A DNA stretch of 38,869 bases, from IMG/VR virus record IMGVR_UViG_3300025889_000321, positions 1-38,869 of that record, one strand, 5' to 3'. How positions within the stretch are numbered: position 1 is the first letter of the stretch; every line of letters starts with the position of its first letter. This DNA comes from a virus. Positions 1 to 8,082 of this stretch are shown in pieces. The position numbers were made by a program, and so were the translations under genes. A model generated the notes under the pieces. It ran no database searches. It was not told the origin of the DNA and saw only the letters and a list, made by a program, of their open reading frames with translations.

Positions 1-193
1 AATCATAATTAGAAGTAGTATCAGGTGTGCCACTTGTGGTAAATCTAATATTATAGTTACAAACATCTACACTTGATGTTGAATTATTTACTGCCACCAT
101 ATAAACATCATCACTATCTATGCCTGTAAGGGTTACACTTGGTGTTGCTACTGTAACTGTTGCAGTATTTACTTGAATTAATTGTCCTGCCAT
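1..193 (-). CDS. Distal tail/fibre-type protein, partial (3' end cut by window edge)
   Basis: Only the first 64 codons are in the window; the frame runs off at base 1. The translation starts MAGQLIQVNTATVTV and contains 'VTLTGIDS' and 'TSGTPDTTSNYD', which align with the start of the 171-residue protein at 33885-34400. The two are therefore paralogs at the same place in two similar tail cassettes. The start ATG shares one base with the stop of the upstream gene (TAATG), indicating coupled translation. The function is unknown; a particle or fibre role is inferred from position and from the beta-rich, Ser/Thr/Asn-rich composition. Confidence 0.75.
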   Translation of the reverse strand, partial: MAGQLIQVNTATVTVATPSVTLTGIDSDDVYMVAVNNSTSSVDVCNYNIRFTTSGTPDTTSNYD

Positions 194-717
194 TAGCTAT
201 CTACTCTCAATCCATAAGTTTTTATTTCCCAATCAGGTGTTCCATTGTTATTAAGCCAAAAATTTAAACCTGTCATACTGTTAGTTGATTTTTCTACACC
301 AATATATTTTCTTGCTCTGTAGTAATTAGCAGAACTAAAATGTTGTGATGATTGCCCAAGCATAAATGTATAACTACTAGATGAAAAAGGATTAAATAAA
401 TACATAACAAAATTACCACCATCATCAGTTTGTAAATCTGCTTGTGTTAGATTAGGAAAATATGATGTATTAGTAAATCTAACTTCATTAAAAGTTGTAT
501 AAGAGTTCATATCTAAACCTGCCCAATCATAAGTAGAAGTAGAAACAACACTACCACTAGCATTTATAAGTCTTGCATTAATGTTGTCATTTTGTGTTCC
601 TTCATCAACTAAAACTGTAAATTTATAAATATCAAAATCTGCTGAAAATATATTTGTTATATTTACTTGTGATGAATTAGTAGCAGAAGTTTCATTAATT
701 AATCTTAGGTTACTCAT
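193..717 (-). CDS. Distal tail/fibre-type protein (paralog of 34400-34921)
   Basis: 174 residues, rich in Asn, Ser, Thr and Tyr, with no signal peptide or membrane segment. It shares 'FSADFDIYKF', a central 'TYDWAGLDMNSYTTFNE' and 'SSSYTF' near residue 115 with the 173-residue protein at 34400-34921 (FSADYDVYQV, YDYATLNMRSYDVFEQ, SSSYTF), so the two are clear paralogs. It overlaps the stop of its upstream neighbour by four bases. I do not recognise a characterised family; location downstream of the minor tail gene suggests a fibre or adhesion-device subunit. Confidence 0.75.
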   Translation of the reverse strand: MSNLRLINETSATNSSQVNITNIFSADFDIYKFTVLVDEGTQNDNINARLINASGSVVSTSTYDWAGLDMNSYTTFNEVRFTNTSYFPNLTQADLQTDDGGNFVMYLFNPFSSSSYTFMLGQSSQHFSSANYYRARKYIGVEKSTNSMTGLNFWLNNNGTPDWEIKTYGLRVDS

Positions 718-1322
718 ATCTGTTTTACTCCATAGAGTTTTACTGTTCCACTATCTAAGGAATATACATCATAAACTCTTATTGCATTTACTGTATTTGC
801 AGTTGGATAGACACCACCACCAAATTGCATAGCAGTATTGTCAGCAATACTTTGAAATGTGTTAAAAGAATATTTTGATGAATTGTTTAAATTATATAAA
901 TATACATAACCACTTGTTTTTACAGTTGAATAGGAATATCCTATTCTAATTCCACTTTCACTTGTACTTCTTAACTCACTAAAAGTACCATTTGCAAAAC
1001 CCTGTTGATAAGCATTTTGATAGCCACTTGATACATAAGAACTTCCACCATCAGTTGAATATCTAATACTAAATAAAGAAACACCTGCAACAGTATGAGA
1101 AAGTCCATCAAAAGTTAAATAATGTACATCATAATTTTCACCTTTTATAGAAGTAAAATCTATATAAGATACACCACTTGAATAAGTTTGTTCCTCAATA
1201 AGTTCTAAACTACCACCAAGTTTTCCTTGTGATTGAAGTTCAGCTACATCAGTAATAGAAAAGACACCACTATTAGATACAGTTTGATTAGGTTGATTTT
1301 GTCCTAGATAACCATAAGGCAT
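714..1322 (-). CDS. Distal tail/fibre-type protein (paralog of 34925-35587)
   Basis: 202 residues. The N-terminal ~35 residues carry a motif, 'NSGVFSITDVAEL', also present in the 220-residue protein at 34925-35587 (NTGIFEVNDVTDL) and the glycine-rich protein at 35973-36965 (NTGVFGVNDVVEL). The body aligns with the 220-residue protein (SYIDFTS / SFIDFTS; STDGGSSYVSSGYQ / SNDGGSSFITSATQ; NNSSKYSF / LDSSKYSF). The shared N-terminus is probably an attachment module and the rest a distal beta domain. Inference: fibre component of the distal tail. Confidence 0.75.
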   Translation of the reverse strand: MPYGYLGQNQPNQTVSNSGVFSITDVAELQSQGKLGGSLELIEEQTYSSGVSYIDFTSIKGENYDVHYLTFDGLSHTVAGVSLFSIRYSTDGGSSYVSSGYQNAYQQGFANGTFSELRSTSESGIRIGYSYSTVKTSGYVYLYNLNNSSKYSFNTFQSIADNTAMQFGGGVYPTANTVNAIRVYDVYSLDSGTVKLYGVKQI

Positions 1323-1332
1323 AATTACTCCT

Positions 1333-1662
1333 TTAGGTTATTTCTAAAATACTTGCAAACGCCTCTAAATCGCCTGACGCATTACCACCAGTCAAATCAA
1401 TTTTATCGCCATTTTCTAAAAATAATTTAGAAGTTCCTGCTAACTCAATTGTGCTATCTGCTGGAACTGAAATTGTGTATGCAATTCTTGCATTACCAGA
1501 AGTTCCGTCAATAACATCAGCAGTAATTGTATCGTCTGTAGCTCCGTCCACATTTGTAATTCTTAAGGTTACAACAATACCTGTTCCACCACTTGAATTG
1601 GTGTATAAGGTTTGTGCAGATGAAGTTACATCTAAGTATGCGTTTTTATATGCTTCAGCCAT
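1333..1662 (-). CDS. Small tail-associated protein (paralog of 36978-37307)
   Basis: 109 residues, beta-rich. It aligns end to end with the equally long protein at 36978-37307: 'ITNVDGATDDTITADVIDG' versus 'ATNVDGAADATVDVEITDG', 'VPADSTIELAGTSKL' versus 'VPADSSLELAGTSKL', and both end in LEIT. This is the clearest pair in the duplicated tail cassette. The ATG is preceded by AAAGGAAAATAA, a reasonable ribosome site. Function unknown; probably a small structural tail or decoration subunit. Confidence 0.8.
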   Translation of the reverse strand: MAEAYKNAYLDVTSSAQTLYTNSSGGTGIVVTLRITNVDGATDDTITADVIDGTSGNARIAYTISVPADSTIELAGTSKLFLENGDKIDLTGGNASGDLEAFASILEIT

Positions 1663-1672
1663 TTATTTTCCT

Positions 1673-2125
1673 TTATCCTAACGCCAATATTAGTCCAACT
1701 GTTGCTCCAGCAGGTGCTAAATTAGCAATATCTTGTGCAGTAGTTTTTTTAATGTTGTTACTATCATCAACATCAGCTACTAAAACCTCGTCGCCACCTG
1801 CAACTGTAGTGCTAGATTGTCCATTTACATCAACATTTAAAGTTACTGCTCCAGAACTTCCACCACCAGACATTCCATTACCTGCATTAACTGCAGTAAT
1901 ATCGCCCTCGCCAATAAAACTGCCCCAAGTAGAGCCGTTGTAATAGGTTAATGTGTCAGTATCTTTTAAAAATGCAAACATGCCTTCTGTAGGCGAAGTT
2001 ACTGCACTATCTCTTGCAGAACTGTCGTCAAATACCATAACAACTTGTTCTTGTATGTAAGTATTAAAATCAGAGGCATTTACTAAATCTCCTGTAGTCC
2101 AAGTCTTAAAACCTGCTCCTGCCAT
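1673..2125 (-). CDS. Tail fibre/hinge-like structural protein
   Basis: 150 residues. 'MFAFLKDTDTLTYYNGSTWGSF' (about 50-70) resembles the short 'yyngs-W' beta segments common in phage fibre stems, followed by a Gly/Ser-rich 'GNGMSGGGSSGAVTLNV' stretch. The last residues 'GLILALG' match 'GLIIALG' at the end of the 172-residue protein at 37530-38048, which holds the same place in the right-hand cassette. A strong AGGAGAATATAA ribosome site precedes the ATG. Probably a fibre stem protein attached below the minor tail protein. Confidence 0.7.
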   Translation of the reverse strand: MAGAGFKTWTTGDLVNASDFNTYIQEQVVMVFDDSSARDSAVTSPTEGMFAFLKDTDTLTYYNGSTWGSFIGEGDITAVNAGNGMSGGGSSGAVTLNVDVNGQSSTTVAGGDEVLVADVDDSNNIKKTTAQDIANLAPAGATVGLILALG

Positions 2126-2135
2126 TTATATTCTC

Positions 2136-3404
2136 CTATTCATATGCAAATCTAGTTCCTATACCTAGTTTAGCTTGTCCAAGTACCCAACCGCTAGAAC
2201 TTGCAGGACTTAATGTTAAGTTCCAGTTCCAAGATTGAGTACTAGCATTAACTGTATGTTGAATACTTTCTATCCATAATTCATCAGTATAGCTAGAAGT
2301 ATCTGGATTAACTATTTTAACAGATATTCTATCTCCAAATTCTAATCCTAATGCTTTTTCCCAAATATTTACATCTTCTCTTGGATTAATTTTTAAACTA
2401 TCTATTCTAACAATAGGTAATGCAGTTTCAGCGATTTTTTGTTCTATTAATGATAAAACATCTAAATCAGAAACATTTATAGTACTTTCAACACTTGCTA
2501 TTGGTCTATATCTTTGCACCGAATTAGCGTCTGATACAAATTGTGTATTACCACCACTTCTAGTCCATTGATAAACATTTCTTACTTCATGAGTATCAAA
2601 CGAAGTTATAACATCTGTATAAGGTAAATTAGTTCCGTCATTAGAAAAAGTAGCTTGAACTGTTGTAGCATTTGTATTAGCCAATCTATAATTTCTATTT
2701 CTAAATACTGCTTTTCCGTCTTTACCAATAAAGAATTGAGCATTTTCTGCTTTTTCGCAATCTCTTATTGCAGTCAATATATCATTATCTGAATTTGTTT
2801 GTGATTGTACTTCATTAGTTCCAATTTGTATATCTCTTAATGAACTTGGAAACTGTAATTGGTCTAATAATCTACTAACTCTAATACTTGATAATTCTTG
2901 TTCATCTTCATAACCTAATACTGTTGATATTCCTATTTCTGAAAATCCACCTCTACCTAATCTCCAACCTGCTGAACTTAAAGTTTGTGAGTTAAATATC
3001 TTAAAGGCATCAACACAATTGAAAACTACTGTGCTATCTGCACCTAACGCAGGATAGCTTACAGGTATCATATCTAAAAAACCATAAAATATTGGATAAG
3101 TAGTTGAATCATATTCAGCAGTTATTTTTATAACTTTATAAGGTTGTATTTTTGTTATAGAATTTCCAGTATCATAATAAGGACTAGAAGTATTATTTGG
3201 ATTAAATCTGTTATCTGCATTAGATAATAAAATACTTGCAGTTCCACCAACAAACTGTCCTAATTCATTCTGCCTACCTCGTTTAGTTGTAAATTGTCTT
3301 ACATAAGCAGATATATCAGTAAATGTAATAGAACTATCAAATGGATTACTATCAAATCCTACTTCAACTGTTATATTTACATTATTATCAAATGCAACTG
3401 ACAT
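2136..3404 (-). CDS. Minor tail protein (distal tail/hub region)
   Basis: 422 residues, encoded directly after the tape measure gene, the usual place for distal tail and baseplate hub proteins of long-tailed phages. The N-terminus 'FTDISAYVRQFTTKRGRQNELGQF' with 'ASILLSNADNRFNPNNTSSPY' is a pattern I know from minor tail proteins of actinophages and marine siphoviruses (a beta-sandwich followed by 'l-N-D-g-rf-p'). The start overlaps the tape measure stop (TAATG), so the two are translationally coupled. The exact hub-versus-Dit assignment cannot be made from sequence alone. Confidence 0.75.
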   Translation of the reverse strand: MSVAFDNNVNITVEVGFDSNPFDSSITFTDISAYVRQFTTKRGRQNELGQFVGGTASILLSNADNRFNPNNTSSPYYDTGNSITKIQPYKVIKITAEYDSTTYPIFYGFLDMIPVSYPALGADSTVVFNCVDAFKIFNSQTLSSAGWRLGRGGFSEIGISTVLGYEDEQELSSIRVSRLLDQLQFPSSLRDIQIGTNEVQSQTNSDNDILTAIRDCEKAENAQFFIGKDGKAVFRNRNYRLANTNATTVQATFSNDGTNLPYTDVITSFDTHEVRNVYQWTRSGGNTQFVSDANSVQRYRPIASVESTINVSDLDVLSLIEQKIAETALPIVRIDSLKINPREDVNIWEKALGLEFGDRISVKIVNPDTSSYTDELWIESIQHTVNASTQSWNWNLTLSPASSSGWVLGQAKLGIGTRFAYE

Positions 3405-5749
3405 TAGAACGCCACATTAATTCCACGCCTTGCTCCCTCTTGTAAGGCTCTTGCTACTGCTTCTTCTATATCTTGAGGAGTTCCTAATAGTGCTTGAGGA
3501 TTTACTGTAATAATATTTGTATTACCATATCTTGCTAAACCGCCTCCAACATCTGTAAAACCACCTTTTGGTACTTCTGCACCACCACTTGCAGGAAACT
3601 TAACTCCTCCTGTCTGAGGGCTTGTAGGAACACTAGGAGTACTTGTAAATGGACTTATTTTTTTACCTGACATATTAAATATAGATTGAAAACTAGCTTT
3701 TAGTTTATCTAAATCTCCACCAACATTAGCAACCATTTGTCTTATGCCTTCTTCTAATGCACCAATTGCCTGAGCGTCAGCGATAGCGTCATCTAATTCT
3801 TTTTTAGCAATAGCCATAGCTAATAAATTTTCAGTTGAATTAGCAGTAGCTTTTGCTAAATCTTCTTGTGCTTGACGATATTCTTCTTGAGCCTTTTTAA
3901 TTTTTTCTTGTTGTTTTTCTAAATCATCTAAAGCTCTTTGATACTCTCTTTGTGCTTGCTCTTCGGCTTGAGTTGCAGAAGTACTATCTTTAATTAATTC
4001 AGTTAATCGTTGTTGAGCAACTTGTAATTCAAGATTTTGTACTTTACTTCTATCTTCTACTTCTAATAATTTTTGTATAGCTTCTTTTTGACGCTCAATA
4101 GCTAATTGTTCTTCAGCAGTAACTTCTTTAGATTTTTCTTTTTCTTTATTTAATTGTTCAAGTGCATAATCTCGTCTAGAAATAATGCCTTTTTCAGCGT
4201 TCATTTCCTTATTAAGATTTTTTAATGCTTTCTTTTCTTCGTTTTCTAAATCAGTAATATTTTCTTTAATCTTGTTCATCTTTTGATAAGCACTATAAAC
4301 TTTATTTAATGCTCCTAAAGACTCTTCTTCTCTAGTTTTAGCTAATTCTTCTTCTGCGTCTATTTCATCTTGAGTAGTATCAACAACTTCCTCTTTACTT
4401 TTTCGTAAATCGGTTAAACCTGCAATATAGCTTTCTACTGCGTCCCTTTCATCGTCATGAGATTTTTCTAAATCTTTAGTAACTTGAACTAATCTTTTTA
4501 CTCTTACAATGCCGTCTGCATATTCACGACTAACTGTTCTTAATTCATAAGAATATTGTTTTATTGGCTCTCTTTCAGCTACTGCTTTCCTATAATCAAT
4601 AATGCTTTGGATTAATCTATCAAACAAACCAACAGTTTGTCTTGCAGTTCCCTCGAAATCTTTTCCTATATCAGTTAATAAAATATTCCATTTATTTGAT
4701 AAAATATCTAATTCGGCTTGTAAAGTATCTAATTGTTTATTTGCAACTTCTTCAGTTGTTCCACCTGCGTCCCTTAGAGCTTCTTCATATTCTCTTATTT
4801 GGTCAGTAGTTCCAGATAAAATCTTAACCGCGTCAGCAACACCTCTATTTAAACCTAATTGGTCTAAAGTACTAGCCTTTAATTCATCAGACATTGGTCC
4901 TAATACTGCGTCTAATTCTTCAATAATATCTGCAACATTTTTCATATTGCCCTCTGCGTCAAACATTTGAAGTCCTAGTTTTGCAAATTCTTCTGAATTC
5001 TTAGCAGTAGCTCTTGGTATATCTCTTAAAACTTGGTTTAACTTATCGCCTGCCTCTGCACCTTTTACACCTCTATCAGCAAAAACTGCTAAAACTGCAA
5101 CACCTTCTTCAATATCTTTATTAACAACTTTTAAGGCTGCACCTGCTTTTGTAGTTAATGCCTCTGAAAATTGTTGAACACTTGCATTTGCTAATGTGTT
5201 AGCTTTTACCAAAACATCTGTAACTCGTGTTAAGTTTTGCATATTTTGTTGAGCGTCTTGAACTGTAAGTCCTAAAGCTGATTGTGCGTCAGTTGCTAAG
5301 TCAGTAGCAGTTGCCATATCAAACATACCTGCTTGTGCAAATTTTGCTACTTGAGGTAGTGCATTAATAGATTGTTCTGCGTCTAAACCTGCTGATGCTA
5401 AGAAGAAAAATGCCTCTGCTGATTGATTAGCTGATATTGTAGTTGTACTTGCTACTTCTTGAGCAGCCCTTACCATAGCCTCTTGTTCTTGAACTGTTGT
5501 GTTCATAATTGCAAGAGATTGTGTCATCTTGCTATCAAATTCAGTAAAGGCTTGGACTGCTTCAGTTACACCTTTTGCTAATGCAATAAAACCTACTGCA
5601 GTAACACCTGCAGTTATTTTTCCTAATTTACCTAAATGCTTACCAGTAGTGCCAGAAGTTGCACCAAGTTTTTTCATTTGTGCAGAGGCTAAATCTGCAC
5701 CTTTTGTAGCAATCCTAATTATTAGGTCTGCACCTGCACCTAAAGCCAT
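3404..5749 (-). CDS. Tail tape measure protein
   Basis: 781 residues, the longest gene in the window. It sets tail length and lies inside the tail tube. The N-terminal 40-330 region ('ITAGVTAVGFIALAKGVTEAVQAFTEFDSKMTQSLAIM', 'QSAEAFFFLASAGLDAEQSINALP') matches the TP901-type tape measure core. Residues about 400-650 are a very long, highly charged coiled coil (many E/K/Q heptads), and the C-terminus is Gly/Pro-rich. It follows the G/T chaperone pair, as in other siphoviruses. AGGAGAAGATAA precedes the ATG. All eleven Asp-Ala pairs are encoded GAC-GC (see findings). Confidence 0.93.
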   Translation of the reverse strand: MALGAGADLIIRIATKGADLASAQMKKLGATSGTTGKHLGKLGKITAGVTAVGFIALAKGVTEAVQAFTEFDSKMTQSLAIMNTTVQEQEAMVRAAQEVASTTTISANQSAEAFFFLASAGLDAEQSINALPQVAKFAQAGMFDMATATDLATDAQSALGLTVQDAQQNMQNLTRVTDVLVKANTLANASVQQFSEALTTKAGAALKVVNKDIEEGVAVLAVFADRGVKGAEAGDKLNQVLRDIPRATAKNSEEFAKLGLQMFDAEGNMKNVADIIEELDAVLGPMSDELKASTLDQLGLNRGVADAVKILSGTTDQIREYEEALRDAGGTTEEVANKQLDTLQAELDILSNKWNILLTDIGKDFEGTARQTVGLFDRLIQSIIDYRKAVAEREPIKQYSYELRTVSREYADGIVRVKRLVQVTKDLEKSHDDERDAVESYIAGLTDLRKSKEEVVDTTQDEIDAEEELAKTREEESLGALNKVYSAYQKMNKIKENITDLENEEKKALKNLNKEMNAEKGIISRRDYALEQLNKEKEKSKEVTAEEQLAIERQKEAIQKLLEVEDRSKVQNLELQVAQQRLTELIKDSTSATQAEEQAQREYQRALDDLEKQQEKIKKAQEEYRQAQEDLAKATANSTENLLAMAIAKKELDDAIADAQAIGALEEGIRQMVANVGGDLDKLKASFQSIFNMSGKKISPFTSTPSVPTSPQTGGVKFPASGGAEVPKGGFTDVGGGLARYGNTNIITVNPQALLGTPQDIEEAVARALQEGARRGINVAF

Positions 5750-5950
5750 TTATCTTCTCCTCTTACTTTCGGCTTGTTGTAAAGCTATTGCTTTATTTTT
5801 CTCTTTTTGCTCCCATAGGTAAAAAGTAGCCCATTGAGTATATTCGTATGAACTCATTGTAGCTTGTAAATTAGCCACAGTCATTCCTAAATCTCTAGCT
5901 AAGCGAAAAGTAAATGCTAATTCAGGATTAGTCTTGAAAGTCCTCGGCAA
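5750..5950 (-). CDS. Tail assembly chaperone, T-type downstream part
   Basis: 66 residues from a TTG; 'NPELAFTFRLARDLGMTVANLQATMSSYEYTQWATFY' is typical of the short T domain of phage tail chaperones. It lies between the G-like gene and the tape measure, overlaps the end of the G-like gene, and is in the +1 (equivalently -2) frame relative to it. No ATG is available at its start. A GAGGAGG lies about 12 bases before the TTG, which is longer than ideal, so production as a frameshifted G-T fusion is a serious alternative. Its stop abuts the tape measure ATG. Confidence 0.75.
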   Translation of the reverse strand: MPRTFKTNPELAFTFRLARDLGMTVANLQATMSSYEYTQWATFYLWEQKEKNKAIALQQAESKRRR

Positions 5951-6269
5951 TTTCTGCCTGAACCTCCTCAGTTGCTCCGTTCATTTCAGATATTTCAATA
6001 AATATTCTATCAATTACTGTTGCGTTCTTTTCATACAGTAATTCAATCATTTCATCATCTAATTGAGGTTCAATTACACTAGCTTTAAGTAATTCTTTTT
6101 GATAATCAAAAGCGTCTTTACTTTCATCACTTGCAATTCGTGCTAACTCTACTTGTACTTTTTTACTAATACCTTTTACTCTGATTTTTGCGTCCCATTC
6201 AGGTATTTCAATTTCCTTTTCTGGAACATCAGCAATAGTATTTAATATTGTTTTATTTAGATAGTCCAT
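5928..6269 (-). CDS. Tail assembly chaperone, G-type
   Basis: 113 residues, acidic and helical, starting MDYLNKTILNTIADVPEKEIEIPEWDAKIRVKGISKKVQVELAR (read as segments). It holds the position of lambda gpG: after the major tail proteins and before T and the tape measure. The N-terminal beta strand 'PEWDAKIRVKGIS' plus helical C-terminus fits chaperones of this class, which coat the tape measure during tail assembly. The last ~22 bases overlap the T-type frame. An AAAGGACGC ribosome site precedes the ATG. Confidence 0.75.
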   Translation of the reverse strand: MDYLNKTILNTIADVPEKEIEIPEWDAKIRVKGISKKVQVELARIASDESKDAFDYQKELLKASVIEPQLDDEMIELLYEKNATVIDRIFIEISEMNGATEEVQAEIAEDFQD

Positions 6270-6292
6270 TATGCGTCCTTTATAAAAGTATC

Positions 6293-6703
6293 TTAGTTAG
6301 TTCCTCGAGTTACTGCACCAGTTACTTGAAGTTCTGCAGTATAAGATACTACATCTGCTACAGGACTATTTTTTGTATATCCAGTACAAATTGCTTCGCC
6401 TGAATATAGAACAGTTCCGCCTGCAGTTCCCTCTGGTGAATACTCAAAAGAAAGTGTTGCACTTTGACCAATAACTGCACCAAAAATTCCATCTACTGTG
6501 CTATCCCATAGACCAGTAACTGAAATAGTTGCGTCTTTCAATCCAACAATATATGTCTTATTTGTTGCACCTAGAACCGAAGTTTCGGCTATATCTGCAG
6601 TTTGTGGAAAGTCCACATTATTAACATAAGAGCTTATATCAGTTAGAGTTCCGCTATCGTTGTCTAACTTAAATACGCTGTCTTTTCCATGTACGAATGC
6701 CAT
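6293..6703 (-). CDS. Major tail protein-like, short paralog
   Basis: 136 residues starting MAFVHGKDSVFKLD, with 'DISSYVNNVDFPQTADIAETSVLGATNKTYIVGLKDATISVTG' (as segments), the tail-tube beta-sandwich pattern. The neighbour at 6721-7437 starts MAFVHGKDTKIYIN and shares 'ADVAETTTFG-T-KTYIGGQKDG', so these are paralogs of one tail-tube family. This copy has only the core domain. One may form the tube and the other a decorated or minor ring; which is the main tube subunit cannot be decided here. Confidence 0.8.
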   Translation of the reverse strand: MAFVHGKDSVFKLDNDSGTLTDISSYVNNVDFPQTADIAETSVLGATNKTYIVGLKDATISVTGLWDSTVDGIFGAVIGQSATLSFEYSPEGTAGGTVLYSGEAICTGYTKNSPVADVVSYTAELQVTGAVTRGTN

Positions 6704-6720
6704 TTCTTTTTATTCTCCTC

Positions 6721-7437
6721 TTAATTAATTCTTCCAAAACCTACAATAGCAGAAAAGCTAGGAGTAGTCCCACTAACAGTAAAAGAAACTTTTAAGTATC
6801 TATTAACTGTTGTACCTTTTGCTACTGATTTATATTCAGAAGTACTTGTTGTTGCTTGTGTAAATGTTACTAAATTTGTATAAGTTATATCATCAGCAGA
6901 ATGTTTTATAACTACATCTAAAGTTGGTGTAGTACCGCTTGCAGAAGTAACTAATAAAAAAGCACCACCACCATTAGTAGTAGAACTTCCATTATCTCTT
7001 GCAGTTCCGTCAGCAGTTGCAGTTATAGTATCATTTTCTAAAATTAAACCATTTAACATACCGCCGTCAGCTTGTATTTCTAATGAAGTAGCTACAACAT
7101 CTCCTACAGGACTTGATACGCCATAATTAGTTATATTTGCATTTGCAAAAAATACTTTATCGGTTGCACTTACTCCACTTGCACCATTAACAAATACAAA
7201 ATCATTTCCGCCTAATAGTGGTTGCAATACTGCGTCTGAAGTAGCGTCAAAAAATCCTGCTAATGAAGATGTTCCGTCTTTTTGTCCGCCTATATAAGTC
7301 TTTGCATCTCCAGTAACACCAAAAGTTGTTGTTTCAGCAACATCTGCAGTCATTGAAGTATCTGCACTATTAAAATATTGAGAATAGTCATTTTGATTAA
7401 TATAAATCTTTGTATCTTTACCATGAACGAAAGCCAT
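6721..7437 (-). CDS. Major tail protein with C-terminal Ig-like extension
   Basis: 238 residues. Residues 1-130 are the tail-tube domain shared with the preceding short paralog (MAFVHGKD, ADVAETTTFG, KTYIGGQKDGTSSLAGFFD). Residues about 140-238 are an additional beta domain ('GAFLLVTSASGTTPTLDVVIKHSADDITYTNLVTF', ending 'FSAIVGFGRIN') of the kind displayed on the outside of phage tails. The ATG overlaps the stop of a tiny 23-codon gene (TAATG). I call this the likely main tube protein because of the added domain, but that is inference. Confidence 0.82.
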   Translation of the reverse strand: MAFVHGKDTKIYINQNDYSQYFNSADTSMTADVAETTTFGVTGDAKTYIGGQKDGTSSLAGFFDATSDAVLQPLLGGNDFVFVNGASGVSATDKVFFANANITNYGVSSPVGDVVATSLEIQADGGMLNGLILENDTITATADGTARDNGSSTTNGGGAFLLVTSASGTTPTLDVVIKHSADDITYTNLVTFTQATTSTSEYKSVAKGTTVNRYLKVSFTVSGTTPSFSAIVGFGRIN

Positions 7438-7508
7438 TATCTACGACCTCCACCTCTACGAGTTGTACTTCTTCTTCTAGTTCCAGAACTACTTCCGTAC
7501 TTTCCCAT
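7437..7508 (-). CDS. Possible 23-residue Arg/Gly-rich peptide
   Basis: The peptide is MGKYGSSSGTRRRSTTRRGG followed by GRR. It would be easy to miss, but it is linked by TAATG overlaps to the gene before it (55-residue ORF) and the gene after it (238-residue tail protein), so a ribosome moving along the mRNA would be expected to translate it. Ten of its 23 residues are basic (nine Arg, one Lys), which suggests nucleic-acid contact or simply a translational relay. No family is recognised. Confidence 0.5.
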   Translation of the reverse strand: MGKYGSSSGTRRRSTTRRGGGRR

Positions 7509-7675
7509 TATTCTTCTTCTTCCTTTATTTGTTTTTTAGCTAATGCAGTTGCTTTCATAATTAAGCCTTGCTCTAATAACCATTTTACACTTTTTTTAGG
7601 TATGTCGTTCACAATACTACCTGCCATATGTGTTTTTCCATTGTATTCTAATTCTTCGTTTAAAATATAATCCAT
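7508..7675 (-). CDS. Small hypothetical protein in tail operon
   Basis: 55 residues: MDYILNEELEYNGKTHMAGS, then IVNDIPKKSVKWLLEQGLIM and KATALAKKQIKEEEE. It has a short beta start and a charged helical end. Its start overlaps the stop of the tail terminator gene and its stop overlaps the next start (both TAATG). The middle ('P-k-s-V-k-W-L-l-eqGli') resembles short head-tail or tail accessory proteins beside the connector genes of marine and actinobacterial phages, but I cannot assign a function. Confidence 0.65.
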   Translation of the reverse strand: MDYILNEELEYNGKTHMAGSIVNDIPKKSVKWLLEQGLIMKATALAKKQIKEEEE

Positions 7676-8082
7676 TATGCAATTACCTCTACGCTAAATT
7701 GTACTCCAATATAGTCTATGTTATTAACATTATACACGCCATAATCAGTTGCGTCAGTAACTCTAACAGATTGAGCCTCACTATTCAAAGTAGTATCGCT
7801 TTCAATTTGAGCTTTTATAGAATTAGCACCAGAACTTTGTAAGTAACTATCTAAACTTTCTTGGCTTAATTGAGCGTCAACTCTTGATATATAAACTAAT
7901 ACCGGAATTGTATAAACATCTGAACCTCTAGCCATTGTTGAATCATATTCAATTCTTTCTACAACACCAACAACTGCAGTAGGAGGTTCTACCATGTCAG
8001 GAACATATTTATAAATATTTAAACCAGTAATAGAAGATAAATTATTTCCTATTTCGTTTCTTATATTTGTTAAACTTGCCAT
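7675..8082 (-). CDS. Tail terminator/tail completion protein
   Basis: 135 residues. 'LTNIRNEIGNNLSSITGLNIYKYVPDMVEPPTAVVG' matches the start of tail terminator proteins of many siphoviruses, especially actinophages (helix, 'i-gl-vy-y-P-----PPaa-v'). Such proteins cap the tail tube and join it to the head. The position between the gp10-like connector and the major tail genes is the standard one. The ATG overlaps the stop of the preceding gene. Confidence 0.75.
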   Translation of the reverse strand: MASLTNIRNEIGNNLSSITGLNIYKYVPDMVEPPTAVVGVVERIEYDSTMARGSDVYTIPVLVYISRVDAQLSQESLDSYLQSSGANSIKAQIESDTTLNSEAQSVRVTDATDYGVYNVNNIDYIGVQFSVEVIA

